Assembly (NCBI GenBank): GCA_003649445.1
Contig: QMRV01000009.1
Span: 1-58,464 of the forward strand
Direction of reading: 5' to 3'
Length of the DNA: 58,464 nt
Origin: Thermoprotei archaeon
GTDB taxonomy: Archaea; Thermoproteota; Thermoprotei; Thermofilales; B15-G2
The first letter of the stretch is position 1. Each line of letters begins with the position of its first letter. Made by a program: the position numbers and the translations under genes. The notes beneath the pieces are model-generated. The model was given only the letters and a program-made list of their open reading frames with translations, ran no database searches and was not told the DNA's origin. Positions 6,890 through 15,916 of the stretch are shown here, one piece after another.

Positions 6890-9256
6890 GTGGATGAGAA
6901 GGAGAGATTTTACTTAGTGTATCTCCATAAACGCGATGTTGAGCCTATTTTCGATATACTTAAATACAAGTACTTTAGGGCGAAGAAAGTTTCTCGCTGG
7001 AGTATTACTAGGTCGAAAGTAGTTCTTCAGGTTAAAACAGAGCCTGAGGGAGAAGACATAGTTGTAGAAATTGTTCCGCTTGGCAGAAAAGCTATACTGA
7101 CTAGAGCTGGAGTCGGGAAGCTGCCTCCTTTTAAGCCAGAGCCTCTTCTTGTGAAAAGTCGGCTTGAGAGAACTTTAGTTGATGTAAATAGCAGGGAAGG
7201 AGAGCTAGTAGTTTCTACAGGTGAAATAGGCTGCCACATAAGACTTGACGAATGGAAACTCTATATCACGGATAAAAATGGGAGAGTTTTCTTCAAAGAG
7301 TACTGGAACGGTATCCGCAGAGGAGGTTTTCCCGTGTATCCTCTATGCTACAAGGTCGTTGGAGAAGAGAAGCATTTTATCGAGAGTATTGCTCTCGAGC
7401 CCGACGAAGCAGTATATGGTTTTGGCGAGCGCTTCGGCAGACTGAATAAGAGGGGACAGAGACTTCTTATGTGGAACAGCGACACAACAATGACTTCAAG
7501 CGATAGAAGCTACAAAAGTATACCGTTCTACATGTCGACTAAAGGCTACGGTCTTTTCGTAAAAACTGGAGCCAAAATGGTTTTTGAAGTAGGCTCAGAG
7601 TACTGCTACAATGCTGTATCCTTTGAGGTTTGGCAGAACTACTTAGAGTACATAGTGTTCTACGGACCGTCTTTCAAAGAAATTCTCCGCATGTACACTG
7701 AGCTCACAGGCAGACCTCCCTTGCCGCCTCTATGGAGCTTTGGCCTCTGGATGTCTAGGTGCGCCTACAGGAACAGGAAGGAAGTAGAAGAAGTAGCCGA
7801 GAAGCTGAGAGAATACCAGATTCCATGTGATATAATTAATATCGACCCGCTGTGGCTGAAACACTACTGTGACTTGGAGTGGAATACAGAAAACTTCCCT
7901 AACCCTGAGGAAATGCTCCGGAAGCTTGCTAGAAAAGGATTCAAAGTGTGTTTGTGGATTCAGCCCTACGTACCTAAAGGAACTGCGATGTATGAAGAAG
8001 GTGCAGAAAAAGGCTACTTCGTTAAAAACAAGAAAGGCGAAGTCTACAACATAATAGATTTCGCTAGAAAAGAAGTAGGAATAGTTGATTTCACGAACCC
8101 TGAGGCAAGAGAATGGTACAAAAAGAAGCTTAAGAAGCTTTTCAAAATGGGCGTAGATGTATTTAAATGCGATATGGGCGAAGCAGTTCCCGAAGACGCA
8201 GTATTCTACGACGACTCAACAGGAATCGAGACCCACAATATTTACCCGCTCTACTACCAGGGAACAGTATTCGAGGCTTCACGCGAGTACTTTGGAGAAG
8301 GACTGGTCTGGGGTCGATCCGGGTGCCCAGGTATTCAACGATACCCTGTTCAGTGGAGCGGAGACTGTCACACAACTTTCGAAGACATGGCGTGCGTACT
8401 TAGAGGAGGACTCAGCTACTCTATGTCAGGCGTACCGTTCTGGAGCCACGATATCGGCGGATTTCAAGGACCAAAGCCTAGTCCCAAGCTGTACATTAGG
8501 TGGAGCCAGTGGGGTCTCTTGTCATCGCACTCAAGGTGCCACGGCACTACTCCGCGAGAACCATGGGAGTACGGTGAAGAAGCACTCAGAATATTCAAGA
8601 AGTTTGCTGAACTAAGATACAGTCTGCTACCCTACCTCTACTCGTGTGCACGTGAAGCCTCTGAAGAAGGCCTACCTGTAGTAAGACCACTTGTACTTGA
8701 ATTCCAAGAAGATCCTGCCGTAAGAGAAGTAGACTTAGAGTATATGCTAGGACCCTTTATTCTAGTAGTACCAGTATTCAGTGAAAACGATGAAGTCGAG
8801 TACTATCTGCCTAAACGCCTCTGGCTAGACTGGTGGACACGAAAACCTGTCGAGGGCGGCAGCTGGGTAAAAGAAAAAGTCCCGTTAGACAGAATACCCT
8901 TATTCATTAGAGAAGACTCTATTATTCCGTTGACTACGCCCATGAATTATGTTTACGAGAAACCCTACGATGAAATAAAGCTGGAGATTTTCCTCAGAAA
9001 AAGTGCTGAACTAAAGTACTGTTTTGACCGCGAAAAATTCGACATTAAGGCAGCTAAAGACGATAAGCATGCAGTAATTTCTCTAGGAGAATCGAAGAAA
9101 AAGTGGACTATAGCAATGTTCGAAGAAAAGTCTCCTAGAGAAGTGCTTGCTCATCAATGTAGACTAATAAACTGGAGTTACTCAAGGGAAAAGAAGAAAA
9201 TTGTTATCGAGGTCAATGAACTAGCTCAAGGCGCTACAGTAAGAATAGTTTACTGA
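6890..9256 (+). CDS. Glycoside hydrolase family 31, alpha-xylosidase/alpha-glucosidase
   Basis: A 788-residue GH31 enzyme without signal peptide, so probably cytoplasmic. An N-terminal beta domain (1-270) precedes the (beta/alpha)8 barrel. The catalytic nucleophile is D428 in KCDMGEAVP and the acid/base D492 in WSGDC; GVPFWSHDIGGF (about 514-525) is the conserved active-site strand. The context KCDMGEAVP...THN and RYPVQWSGDC matches the YicI/XylS alpha-xylosidase branch better than the MalA alpha-glucosidase branch, so alpha-xyloside (for example xyloglucan fragments such as isoprimeverose) is the likelier substrate. A leaderless GTG start fits the TATA box at 6862. It ends two bases from the convergent vapC gene. 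Confidence 0.93.
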   Translation: MDEKERFYLVYLHKRDVEPIFDILKYKYFRAKKVSRWSITRSKVVLQVKTEPEGEDIVVEIVPLGRKAILTRAGVGKLPPFKPEPLLVKSRLERTLVDVNSREGELVVSTGEIGCHIRLDEWKLYITDKNGRVFFKEYWNGIRRGGFPVYPLCYKVVGEEKHFIESIALEPDEAVYGFGERFGRLNKRGQRLLMWNSDTTMTSSDRSYKSIPFYMSTKGYGLFVKTGAKMVFEVGSEYCYNAVSFEVWQNYLEYIVFYGPSFKEILRMYTELTGRPPLPPLWSFGLWMSRCAYRNRKEVEEVAEKLREYQIPCDIINIDPLWLKHYCDLEWNTENFPNPEEMLRKLARKGFKVCLWIQPYVPKGTAMYEEGAEKGYFVKNKKGEVYNIIDFARKEVGIVDFTNPEAREWYKKKLKKLFKMGVDVFKCDMGEAVPEDAVFYDDSTGIETHNIYPLYYQGTVFEASREYFGEGLVWGRSGCPGIQRYPVQWSGDCHTTFEDMACVLRGGLSYSMSGVPFWSHDIGGFQGPKPSPKLYIRWSQWGLLSSHSRCHGTTPREPWEYGEEALRIFKKFAELRYSLLPYLYSCAREASEEGLPVVRPLVLEFQEDPAVREVDLEYMLGPFILVVPVFSENDEVEYYLPKRLWLDWWTRKPVEGGSWVKEKVPLDRIPLFIREDSIIPLTTPMNYVYEKPYDEIKLEIFLRKSAELKYCFDREKFDIKAAKDDKHAVISLGESKKKWTIAMFEEKSPREVLAHQCRLINWSYSREKKKIVIEVNELAQGATVRIVY

Positions 9257-9258
9257 AT

Positions 9259-9663
9259 TTAAGGTAGCTTTACGAAGCCTGCTTCCTCAAAATTTTTATC
9301 AAAAGTAAACGTGTACTTTATATCGAGCAGCTTCATTATTGCAAAACTTGTGCAGTCAGTAAAACTCCATTCAAGCTTTTTATTTCTCTTAAAGTACTCG
9401 CAAGCCATATTAAATACTGTCTCGTCAACCCACACTATTTTAATGCTTTTACTTTTACGTACTTTATCAAGAAATTTCAAAGCAGGTATTACTCCATGTT
9501 TTATTCTCAGCAAAGTGAGAGTCTCGTCTATCACGTAGTCTGATGTTACTAAGGCACCGTAAGTGCCTTTCTTAATAGTTTGCAGAAAACTGCTTGCTTT
9601 TTCATGATTTTTGTCGTCCTCGACTTCAAGTGCATAAAAAGCGCTTGTATCAATAAATATCAT
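9259..9663 (-). CDS. vapC: VapC-type PIN-domain toxin
   Basis: A 134-residue PIN-domain protein with the usual acidic residues: D5 in IFIDTSAFYALE, E47 in DYVIDETLTLLR, and D102 / D120 in SFTDCTSFAIM and FTFDKNF. Such proteins are Mg-dependent RNases that inhibit translation until bound by the cognate antitoxin. It overlaps the upstream vapB gene by four bases (ATGA), the normal arrangement. Confidence 0.9.
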   Translation of the reverse strand: MIFIDTSAFYALEVEDDKNHEKASSFLQTIKKGTYGALVTSDYVIDETLTLLRIKHGVIPALKFLDKVRKSKSIKIVWVDETVFNMACEYFKRNKKLEWSFTDCTSFAIMKLLDIKYTFTFDKNFEEAGFVKLP

Positions 9664-9905
9664 TTGCTTTCATCGTAAAGAATTTTATTATGTTCGAGAG
9701 AAGTCTTTTCCACAGCTCCCTTTCTTTTAACAACAGGTCCTTCAGTAAAGAAAGGGTCACTTTCATATACTCTATCGTCTATTACATGCTTTCTAATAAT
9801 TTCTCTTAAAGCCTCTGCAATAGTCAATCCTCTAGACTCTGCATATTCTCGCAACAGTCTGTACTCAAGCTGAGTCAACTTAGTTTGAACTACTTTAAGT
9901 TTCAT
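9660..9905 (-). CDS. vapB: VapB-type ribbon-helix-helix antitoxin
   Basis: An 81-residue protein with an N-terminal ribbon-helix-helix (KVVQTKLTQLEYRLLREYAE, then GLTIAEALREIIRKHV) and a flexible C-terminal half expected to wrap the toxin. Its stop codon overlaps the start of vapC. RHH antitoxins usually repress their own operon; the sequence upstream of 9905 is AT-rich and would hold the operator. Confidence 0.88.
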   Translation of the reverse strand: MKLKVVQTKLTQLEYRLLREYAESRGLTIAEALREIIRKHVIDDRVYESDPFFTEGPVVKRKGAVEKTSLEHNKILYDESK

Positions 9906-10012
9906 TGATTGTAAGTGTCAGCAATCATATTTAATGTTTACTGATTCATTAAACATGAAAGATGAAATATCTGGAATAATAAGCTTTATTAGTGTAGTGA
10001 AATTACTACTAC

Positions 10013-10543
10013 ATGTTCACCGAAATACCTGAAGATATTAGAGCTATTTTAGAGAAAGATGAAAAGATCTTGTGGATAGGTAGGCCGCGAGGGGCTCCAT
10101 TTATTCTTAAAGGTCTTGTAGTAGTGCCGTTAATGGTTTTCTTCGGGGCTCTCCCTATACTTGTAGTACCTCTTTACGAAGTAATTACTGAGCCGCCAGT
10201 ACTACTTTTTCTAGCATTCTGGGAGTTTTTCCCAACGCTAACTATATTTGGTGTTACAGTATACCCTGTTCTTCTCCTAAGAAATATTCTCTATGTAATA
10301 ACAGATAAACACGTTATTGTACGTAAAGGCGTTATTGGAATAGACTTTGATATACTTAATCTAGAGCTCGTGCAGCAAGTAAACATAGATGTAGGGATAT
10401 GGGATAAAATCTACAGTACAGGAACATTAGTAGTACAGGCAATTGGAGTATCTCCAATAAAATTTTACTCTATACCAGAGCCACTTAAAGTACACTCAAT
10501 ACTCACTAGAGCAGTAAAAGAAGCTATATCAGCAAAGCTCTGA
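10013..10543 (+). CDS. Membrane protein with bacterial-type PH domain (bPH2/YdbS-like)
   Basis: A 176-residue protein. A short soluble start (EILWIGRPRG-like LWIGRPRGAPFILKG) leads to two membrane segments (about 27-52 and 60-90), and then the PH-like domain with the signature YVITDKHVIVRKGVIG, ending in a helix. This is the DUF304/bPH2 layout. The family is widespread in prokaryotes and its function is not settled. A single gene here, with no operon partner. Confidence 0.8.
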   Translation: MFTEIPEDIRAILEKDEKILWIGRPRGAPFILKGLVVVPLMVFFGALPILVVPLYEVITEPPVLLFLAFWEFFPTLTIFGVTVYPVLLLRNILYVITDKHVIVRKGVIGIDFDILNLELVQQVNIDVGIWDKIYSTGTLVVQAIGVSPIKFYSIPEPLKVHSILTRAVKEAISAKL

Positions 10544-10967
10544 GTTAGTTTGTAAATGCCGTGCACATCATACTTATGAAGGTCGCTCCGCTCAATGAAA
10601 CGGCTCATACTGTGAAGTTCAGTAATCGGTAATCTCTATCTCTACTCCAATATATGATAGTATCTGCAGTAAACTCCCTCAAGAATTTATCAGTCTTATA
10701 ACCACATATATGTTGCTGCTACTAACTTAAGCTTAGATTTATAAGTACTCCTTAGCTTTGTGAAAAGATTAAAGCAGAAATCCTCAACTTAATAGCACCT
10801 TATATTAAAATTCAGGTACAGCTGAGTAGACCCTAACTACTCTTTCAGTTCCAGAATTTCAGGCTTTTAAAGAGATCTAGACTCAAAGTCTACAGGGACA
10901 GGAGTACTAAGTCGTATAGTTCGAGAAAAAGTATTAAATGATTTAAAAAGCATATTTACAGTAGTGA
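10544..10967. other. Intergenic region without recognised gene
   Basis: About 420 bases with stop codons in every frame. I found no tRNA, C/D boxes or clear protein remnant. The right end carries the TATA-like ATTTAAAAAG (10941-10950) for the next gene. Confidence 0.5.
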
Positions 10968-10976
10968 GTGGTCGTA

Positions 10977-11705
10977 ATGAAGTTTAATAGCTATTTTATG
11001 GCATGCATTATAATGATTCTAGGAGCTTTTACTGGAGCTGTGGTCTTACCAATGTTAGTGTCTTTGAGACAGGGAACTTGTAAACTCTCTACTGCACGGG
11101 AGCCACGTAGGCTTAGTGGCGATATATGCATAAGTTTACCCTTTGTTTATAAGTCACTCAAGGAGGCTTATAAGAAATGTGATATAGCTATAATTGGTAG
11201 AGTAGTACGTCAATGGTACTATGTCCAAAGGAATAGGGACATAGTTGTTACAGTGCGTTACAAGGGAGTTCCCTTAGGGGATGTTGCTCCGTCAACGCCT
11301 TTCACTATATCAGAAGTCGAGGTTGAAGTAGTAATTAAAGGAAGAGTCGAAAGTGAGAAGATCTTAGTAAGGCAACTAGGGGGTAAGTGGCCATTAATAG
11401 TGCGCTCTCATGCCTCATGGTTTAAACCTATAGTGATCCAAGTTAAGGAGGACCCCCTGTTCAAGATTGGTGAAAGAGTAGTATTATTCTTGAAACCCAC
11501 TAACCACCCCATTAACGAATGCTACGCTTACTACTTCTTCTTCGGGAGATTTAGGGTCATAAACGGTAAAGTATACTCAGCCCTTTATTACTTATCCGAA
11601 GATACTCCGATATTAGGTACGTTAAGAGGAACAGATTACGAGCAAATTAACGGAATTTCAGTAGAAGAATTCATAAAAATATTGAATTCTTCTAAAAATA
11701 AATAA
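10977..11705 (+). CDS. Secreted or membrane-anchored protein of unknown function
   Basis: About 242 residues from the ATG at 10977; a GTG three codons upstream (10968) is an alternative. A TATA-like element at 10941-10950 puts the transcript start close to either codon. Residues 1-35 form a hydrophobic signal or anchor, and the rest is a beta-rich domain with the segment VVLFLKPTNHP and cysteines in the mature part. The arrangement (CDIAIIGRVV, then VEVEVVIKGRVESEKILVRQ, then GERVVLFLKP) resembles OB-like extracytoplasmic domains seen in Gram-positive and archaeal secreted proteins, but I cannot assign a function. Confidence 0.7.
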   Translation: MKFNSYFMACIIMILGAFTGAVVLPMLVSLRQGTCKLSTAREPRRLSGDICISLPFVYKSLKEAYKKCDIAIIGRVVRQWYYVQRNRDIVVTVRYKGVPLGDVAPSTPFTISEVEVEVVIKGRVESEKILVRQLGGKWPLIVRSHASWFKPIVIQVKEDPLFKIGERVVLFLKPTNHPINECYAYYFFFGRFRVINGKVYSALYYLSEDTPILGTLRGTDYEQINGISVEEFIKILNSSKNK

Positions 11706-11981
11706 AATATTAATTTCCTATAGACACATACCTTAGGACTAATGATGTTGATGAAAGACAGGGAAACCTTACATATTTCATTTAATCCCACTACGATACA
11801 TTTATGAGCTCACTTGGAGTCCTGGGAGTGTTTACGCTCTCTTGTCGTCGTAAGAGCTAATCAATACATATGACACACCTGTTAATAGCTAGGTGTTAAA
11901 AACGTTTTCAGTACACCTTACTCTATGCTTCAAGCAGTAATACAAAGCTTATAAGAGTTCTGTAGAAGTAGTAACATTAAA

Positions 11982-14900
11982 ATGAGAGGTGTGCGTATTG
12001 AAGCAATAAAGCAGACGTGTTTCTTTATACGTGAAAAGGTTTTAAAGAATGTTGTCGAGCTGACTATATCTAATGAGGGGGAGGCTTTCAAGGCAACCCT
12101 AATGGTCTCGACTCCCTCAACTACACACAAGATCCCTCTAGGCTACATAAACGCTGGCAGGCGAATATACCGTGTTCACATACCAGATATAAGAGAAGAA
12201 GTTAGCGTAAAGTTCTCCATACACGATGAGTCTGGAAATACTGTGGCTGAGAAGACTGTGAAATGGAGACCTAGAAGACACTGGATCATTTACTTAGTTC
12301 AGTATTCTCACCATGACCTAGGGTATACTGATATTCCTCAAAACGTCTTAAGGGAGTATATTGACTTCTATGACTCAATTATGCAGTTCTGTGAAGAAAC
12401 CGAGGATTGGCCCGAGGAGACTAAGTTTAGATATCAAGTTGAGCAGTTCTGGTCTATTAACTATTACCTGAAAACTCAGCCTAAACACAAGGTTGATAGG
12501 CTCCTTAAGCTTCTGAAAGAAGGTAGAATCGAGATCTCAGCACTTTTTGGCAATGAAGTCTCCGGTCTATGCGGACATGAGGAGATCATAAGGCTAGTAT
12601 ATCCGTCGTTTAAGTTAAAGAACACTCACGGAATATTGGTGAGTGTTGCAGAACTTAACGATGTGCCTGGACTTTCCTGGGGACTGGCTACAGTGCTCGC
12701 TGGGTGTGGCGTAAAAGTAATAGCTCCGCTTCTTCCAAGGTGGTACTATCGACCTGACCAGATACCTTTCTGGGACGAGAGCGTAGTTACGCCCAGTGGC
12801 GCACCCGCGGCGTTTTGGTGGGAGAGCTTAGATGGTAGTAGAATTCTCTTCTGGTACCAGGATATAGGTTTTGGAGAAAACTTGGGCTTCGCTGAGAGCT
12901 ACGAAAAACTTCTTAAAGAATTACCCAAGTTTTTGGATAAGCTTGAAGAAAAGGGATATCCTTTCAATGTAATTCTAGTACGAGTGCGAGGAGCTGCTCG
13001 GGACAACTCTCCGCCATCAATTAGGCCTTGTCTGATAGCAAAAGAGTGGAACGAGAAGTGGGCATATCCTAGAATCATAATATCTACGCTATCAAGCTTC
13101 TTTAAGTACTTAGAGGAGAATTATAGTAAGTCCTTAGAGAAGCTCCCCGTATTCAGAGGAGAGATCCCTGATAGCGACTATCCAGTAGGAGCAACTTCAA
13201 CTATGCAGGCAACTATTTTAAATAGAAATGCTCACGACTTAATACCATCAGCTGAGAAGTTTGCAACTATTGCTGATTATCTCCTAGGCCTGCCCTACCC
13301 ATATAAAGAGTACTTGAAGGAGGCTTATGAACACAACCTCTTATATGATGAGCACACATGGGGGCTCTGCTGCCCATTTGGGCCGGCTCAAGAAGCTTCT
13401 CGTATCGAGAAGATTCTTCACGCATATAAGGCGTACACCTTAGCGCACGATGTTCTCGTTAAGAGCCTTAATAGGATAGTGGACGCCATAGACCTTCCAG
13501 AAAAAGGCTACTACTTAGTCGTATTTAATCCACTTTCGTGGAAAAGGACTGATATAGTAAGAGCATGGTTAAGGGACCCTGATCCCTGCGGCCATCCTGT
13601 CTATGAAGTATTGCAGAATGGAAAACCAACAGGTATTCTTGTACATGGAAGTGTTGTGGAAAGAGATGCGTTTTACCCGCCTCTAGAGCTTTTTGAGAAG
13701 CCTTTCAGCATAGTAGATTTAGAGACGGGGGAGGAGGTGAAATACCAGATAGTATCTGTTAGGGAACCTGAATCGACTCTAGACTTCGCTGCTGATAGAG
13801 TGGGACTAGCTCCAGTAGAGGGTAGATATGCTAAACAAATAGTGTTCGTGGCGGAAAATGTTCCCCCACTAGGATACAAAGTCTACAAAATAGTTCCGAA
13901 AACCAGAAGCCCTCTTAGTAACTCTGTCAAAAAACACGATACTAATGGTTACATAATCGAAAACGAGTACTACAGAATAGTCATCGACCCCAATACTGGA
14001 GCTGTTATAAGTCTATTCGACAAGGAGTTGGGAAGGGAGCTAGTGGACTCTGAGGCGCCTCACGGTTTTAGCCAGCTTATAGTGCGGGAGTCTGCTACTG
14101 GCAAAGAACATTACGTAGAGAGAATACAAGTTAAAGAGGGCTTAAATGGCCCAGTTGTAAAAAGTATAGTGGTGAGAGGTAAGGCCTACGGATGCCCGCT
14201 TGTGCTCAAAGAAATATTTCTCTACAGCAAGATTAAGAAAGTCGACTTCTACTATAGAATCTTAAAGGACTCTACACCCATGCTAGAGATTTACATAGCC
14301 TTTCCTTTTAAGATGCATAACCCAAGCTTCAAATATGAGGGCCCAAACATAGTCGTAACACCTATTAAAGACCAGTTTCCGGGCTCTCACACATGCTATT
14401 ACCCCGTACAGCACTGGGTCAACATATGCGATGATAAAGGGTTTAGAGTTACGTGGTCTTCTCCAGATGCACACTTAATTGAATTAGGTGGTCTATGGCC
14501 TCTAGGAGTCTCCTGGGCTCACCATGGCGTAACACCACCAAAATACCCTCATAAAAACTTAAGAGTCTCGAAGTTTGAGAAAGCTTACATATATTCCTTT
14601 ATCCTGTGTAATAACTTCAAGACTAATTTTTACACGACTCAAGTAGGAGATCTAGTGCTTAGATATTCCATAACATCGCATATGGGAGACTGGAGAACAA
14701 ATATTTCCAGAAATCACGGATGGAGTGCAGCAAATCCACTAATCCCAGTCTTTGCAGAAGGTGGAAGACGAGGCAAACTCCCCACTAAATCATATAGCTT
14801 CTGTGAAATAGATAAGCCTAACGTAATGATCACTACAATAAAGCCCTCCGAGGACGGTGAGGGACTAGTCTTGCGGCTACTAGAGACCTCGGGAAGAAAC

Positions 14901-15077
14901 ACAACAGTGACTATTAAGCTTCCCTTCCTCAGTATAAAAAAGGCCTACATAACAGATCTAGTAGAGAAGGAATTAGAGCCAGTAGAGGTTCAAGGGAATC
15001 AAGTCACTACAACTATTAAGATGTTTGGAATAACCACTTTGAAGCTCATAGCAAAGGCCTTACTACCCTCTGAGTAA
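11982..15077 (+). CDS. Glycoside hydrolase family 38-like (alpha-mannosidase superfamily)
   Basis: A 1031-residue protein with an N-terminal GH38-like barrel, a helical middle domain and large C-terminal beta domains. Probable zinc ligands are H110 and D112 in SHHDLGYTD, D227 in ELNDVPGLSW (which would also be the nucleophile position) and H458 in DEHTWG. The usual GH38 motif HxDPGW is changed to HHDLGYTD, and DPFG to DVPG, so it belongs to a divergent branch; the exact substrate may not be mannose. No signal peptide is visible. Its N-terminal 100 residues form an extra beta domain before the barrel. Together with GH31 and GH116 it suggests oligosaccharide processing. Confidence 0.8.
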   Translation: MRGVRIEAIKQTCFFIREKVLKNVVELTISNEGEAFKATLMVSTPSTTHKIPLGYINAGRRIYRVHIPDIREEVSVKFSIHDESGNTVAEKTVKWRPRRHWIIYLVQYSHHDLGYTDIPQNVLREYIDFYDSIMQFCEETEDWPEETKFRYQVEQFWSINYYLKTQPKHKVDRLLKLLKEGRIEISALFGNEVSGLCGHEEIIRLVYPSFKLKNTHGILVSVAELNDVPGLSWGLATVLAGCGVKVIAPLLPRWYYRPDQIPFWDESVVTPSGAPAAFWWESLDGSRILFWYQDIGFGENLGFAESYEKLLKELPKFLDKLEEKGYPFNVILVRVRGAARDNSPPSIRPCLIAKEWNEKWAYPRIIISTLSSFFKYLEENYSKSLEKLPVFRGEIPDSDYPVGATSTMQATILNRNAHDLIPSAEKFATIADYLLGLPYPYKEYLKEAYEHNLLYDEHTWGLCCPFGPAQEASRIEKILHAYKAYTLAHDVLVKSLNRIVDAIDLPEKGYYLVVFNPLSWKRTDIVRAWLRDPDPCGHPVYEVLQNGKPTGILVHGSVVERDAFYPPLELFEKPFSIVDLETGEEVKYQIVSVREPESTLDFAADRVGLAPVEGRYAKQIVFVAENVPPLGYKVYKIVPKTRSPLSNSVKKHDTNGYIIENEYYRIVIDPNTGAVISLFDKELGRELVDSEAPHGFSQLIVRESATGKEHYVERIQVKEGLNGPVVKSIVVRGKAYGCPLVLKEIFLYSKIKKVDFYYRILKDSTPMLEIYIAFPFKMHNPSFKYEGPNIVVTPIKDQFPGSHTCYYPVQHWVNICDDKGFRVTWSSPDAHLIELGGLWPLGVSWAHHGVTPPKYPHKNLRVSKFEKAYIYSFILCNNFKTNFYTTQVGDLVLRYSITSHMGDWRTNISRNHGWSAANPLIPVFAEGGRRGKLPTKSYSFCEIDKPNVMITTIKPSEDGEGLVLRLLETSGRNTTVTIKLPFLSIKKAYITDLVEKELEPVEVQGNQVTTTIKMFGITTLKLIAKALLPSE

Positions 15078-15322
15078 TGAAGTCTTAAAAGGGAAAATTA
15101 ATAGCTATTATGGATTAAATTCGGAAATCCTATTCATTAAATTTATTTTCATCGACATAAGTGTTATGACAGAGCATAGTAAGTCTTTAGCCACTATTAA
15201 GAGTTCTTGGAATATTCTCAGCTTTACTATTAGACGTCCGATGGTTTAACTGCAGTAGGTTTTGTGGAGCATATAATTTAAGATCGTTAAGTTAACTTAT
15301 TGATTAAAGAGAGACATGAAAT

Positions 15323-15790
15323 TTAATGCTTAACAATTACAATATTACTCATGCCTCTCCTTCTTCTTTCAACCAATCCTTTGGCTTCAAGCTTATCAAG
15401 TATTATGCTTACTGTACTCCTAGAAAGATTTAAAGTTTCAACTATTTCACTCTGAAATGCTACTCCTCCTTTACTAAGTAAAAAGTCATAAACTTTCTTC
15501 TCGCTTTTGCTTAATGATCTTACTGTACTCGATTGCTTAGCCTTTATCTCTGATTTTAGTATGCTTAGTAGAATCAATGATACTGCACATGAACTCATTA
15601 CTATAGAGGAAACTGTTATAATCAACATATCTGAAAAAGTGTACACTCTGGGTATTTCCTTTACGTATACCTCTCTTTCACCATGAACTATTATCTGAAT
15701 ATTTAGCGGAGATGCCATTTTAAAAACTAAAATTACCATGGATATCATATACGCTATTGCCAAAGAAACTTTCAGCTTATCTATTTTCAT
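15323..15790 (-). CDS. Membrane-anchored winged-helix transcription regulator
   Basis: A 155-residue protein with two membrane segments (about 7-27 and 52-76) joined by a short outside loop, then a cytoplasmic winged helix (about 90-155: EKKVYDFLLSKGGVAFQSEI, NLSRSTVSIILDKLEAKGLV). The layout is that of archaeal one-component regulators that sense an external or membrane signal. It is divergent from the secreted protein gene at 15917 with 126 bases between them, so that gene is the obvious candidate target. Confidence 0.8.
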   Translation of the reverse strand: MKIDKLKVSLAIAYMISMVILVFKMASPLNIQIIVHGEREVYVKEIPRVYTFSDMLIITVSSIVMSSCAVSLILLSILKSEIKAKQSSTVRSLSKSEKKVYDFLLSKGGVAFQSEIVETLNLSRSTVSIILDKLEAKGLVERRRRGMSNIVIVKH

Positions 15791-15916
15791 AGATTATCCC
15801 TTAATAAAGTATTCCCTAGAAGTTAATTAGGGATTAGTTTTGAATCAATTTAAAACTATTTTCAAATAAAGAGCTTTATGCTGTTTAAGACAGTATTCTA
15901 ACAGGGGGTGGAATAA

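Noticed and set aside
8157..8615. A 152-codon open frame inside the GH31 gene
   Set aside because: It is a shadow of the GH31 frame, with the composition expected from a shifted reading.
10560..10640. A stretch on the plus strand with ATGAAACGGCTCAT that recalls a piece of small-subunit rRNA, and an antisense frame starting MSRFIER
   Set aside because: The similarity is only about 12 bases, no rRNA context surrounds it, and the antisense frame overlaps the well-supported PH-domain gene.
10860..10925. GTTCGAG and a stem AGACTC...AGTCT suggesting a tRNA
   Set aside because: No acceptor stem or D-arm can be built around it and the T-loop consensus is incomplete.
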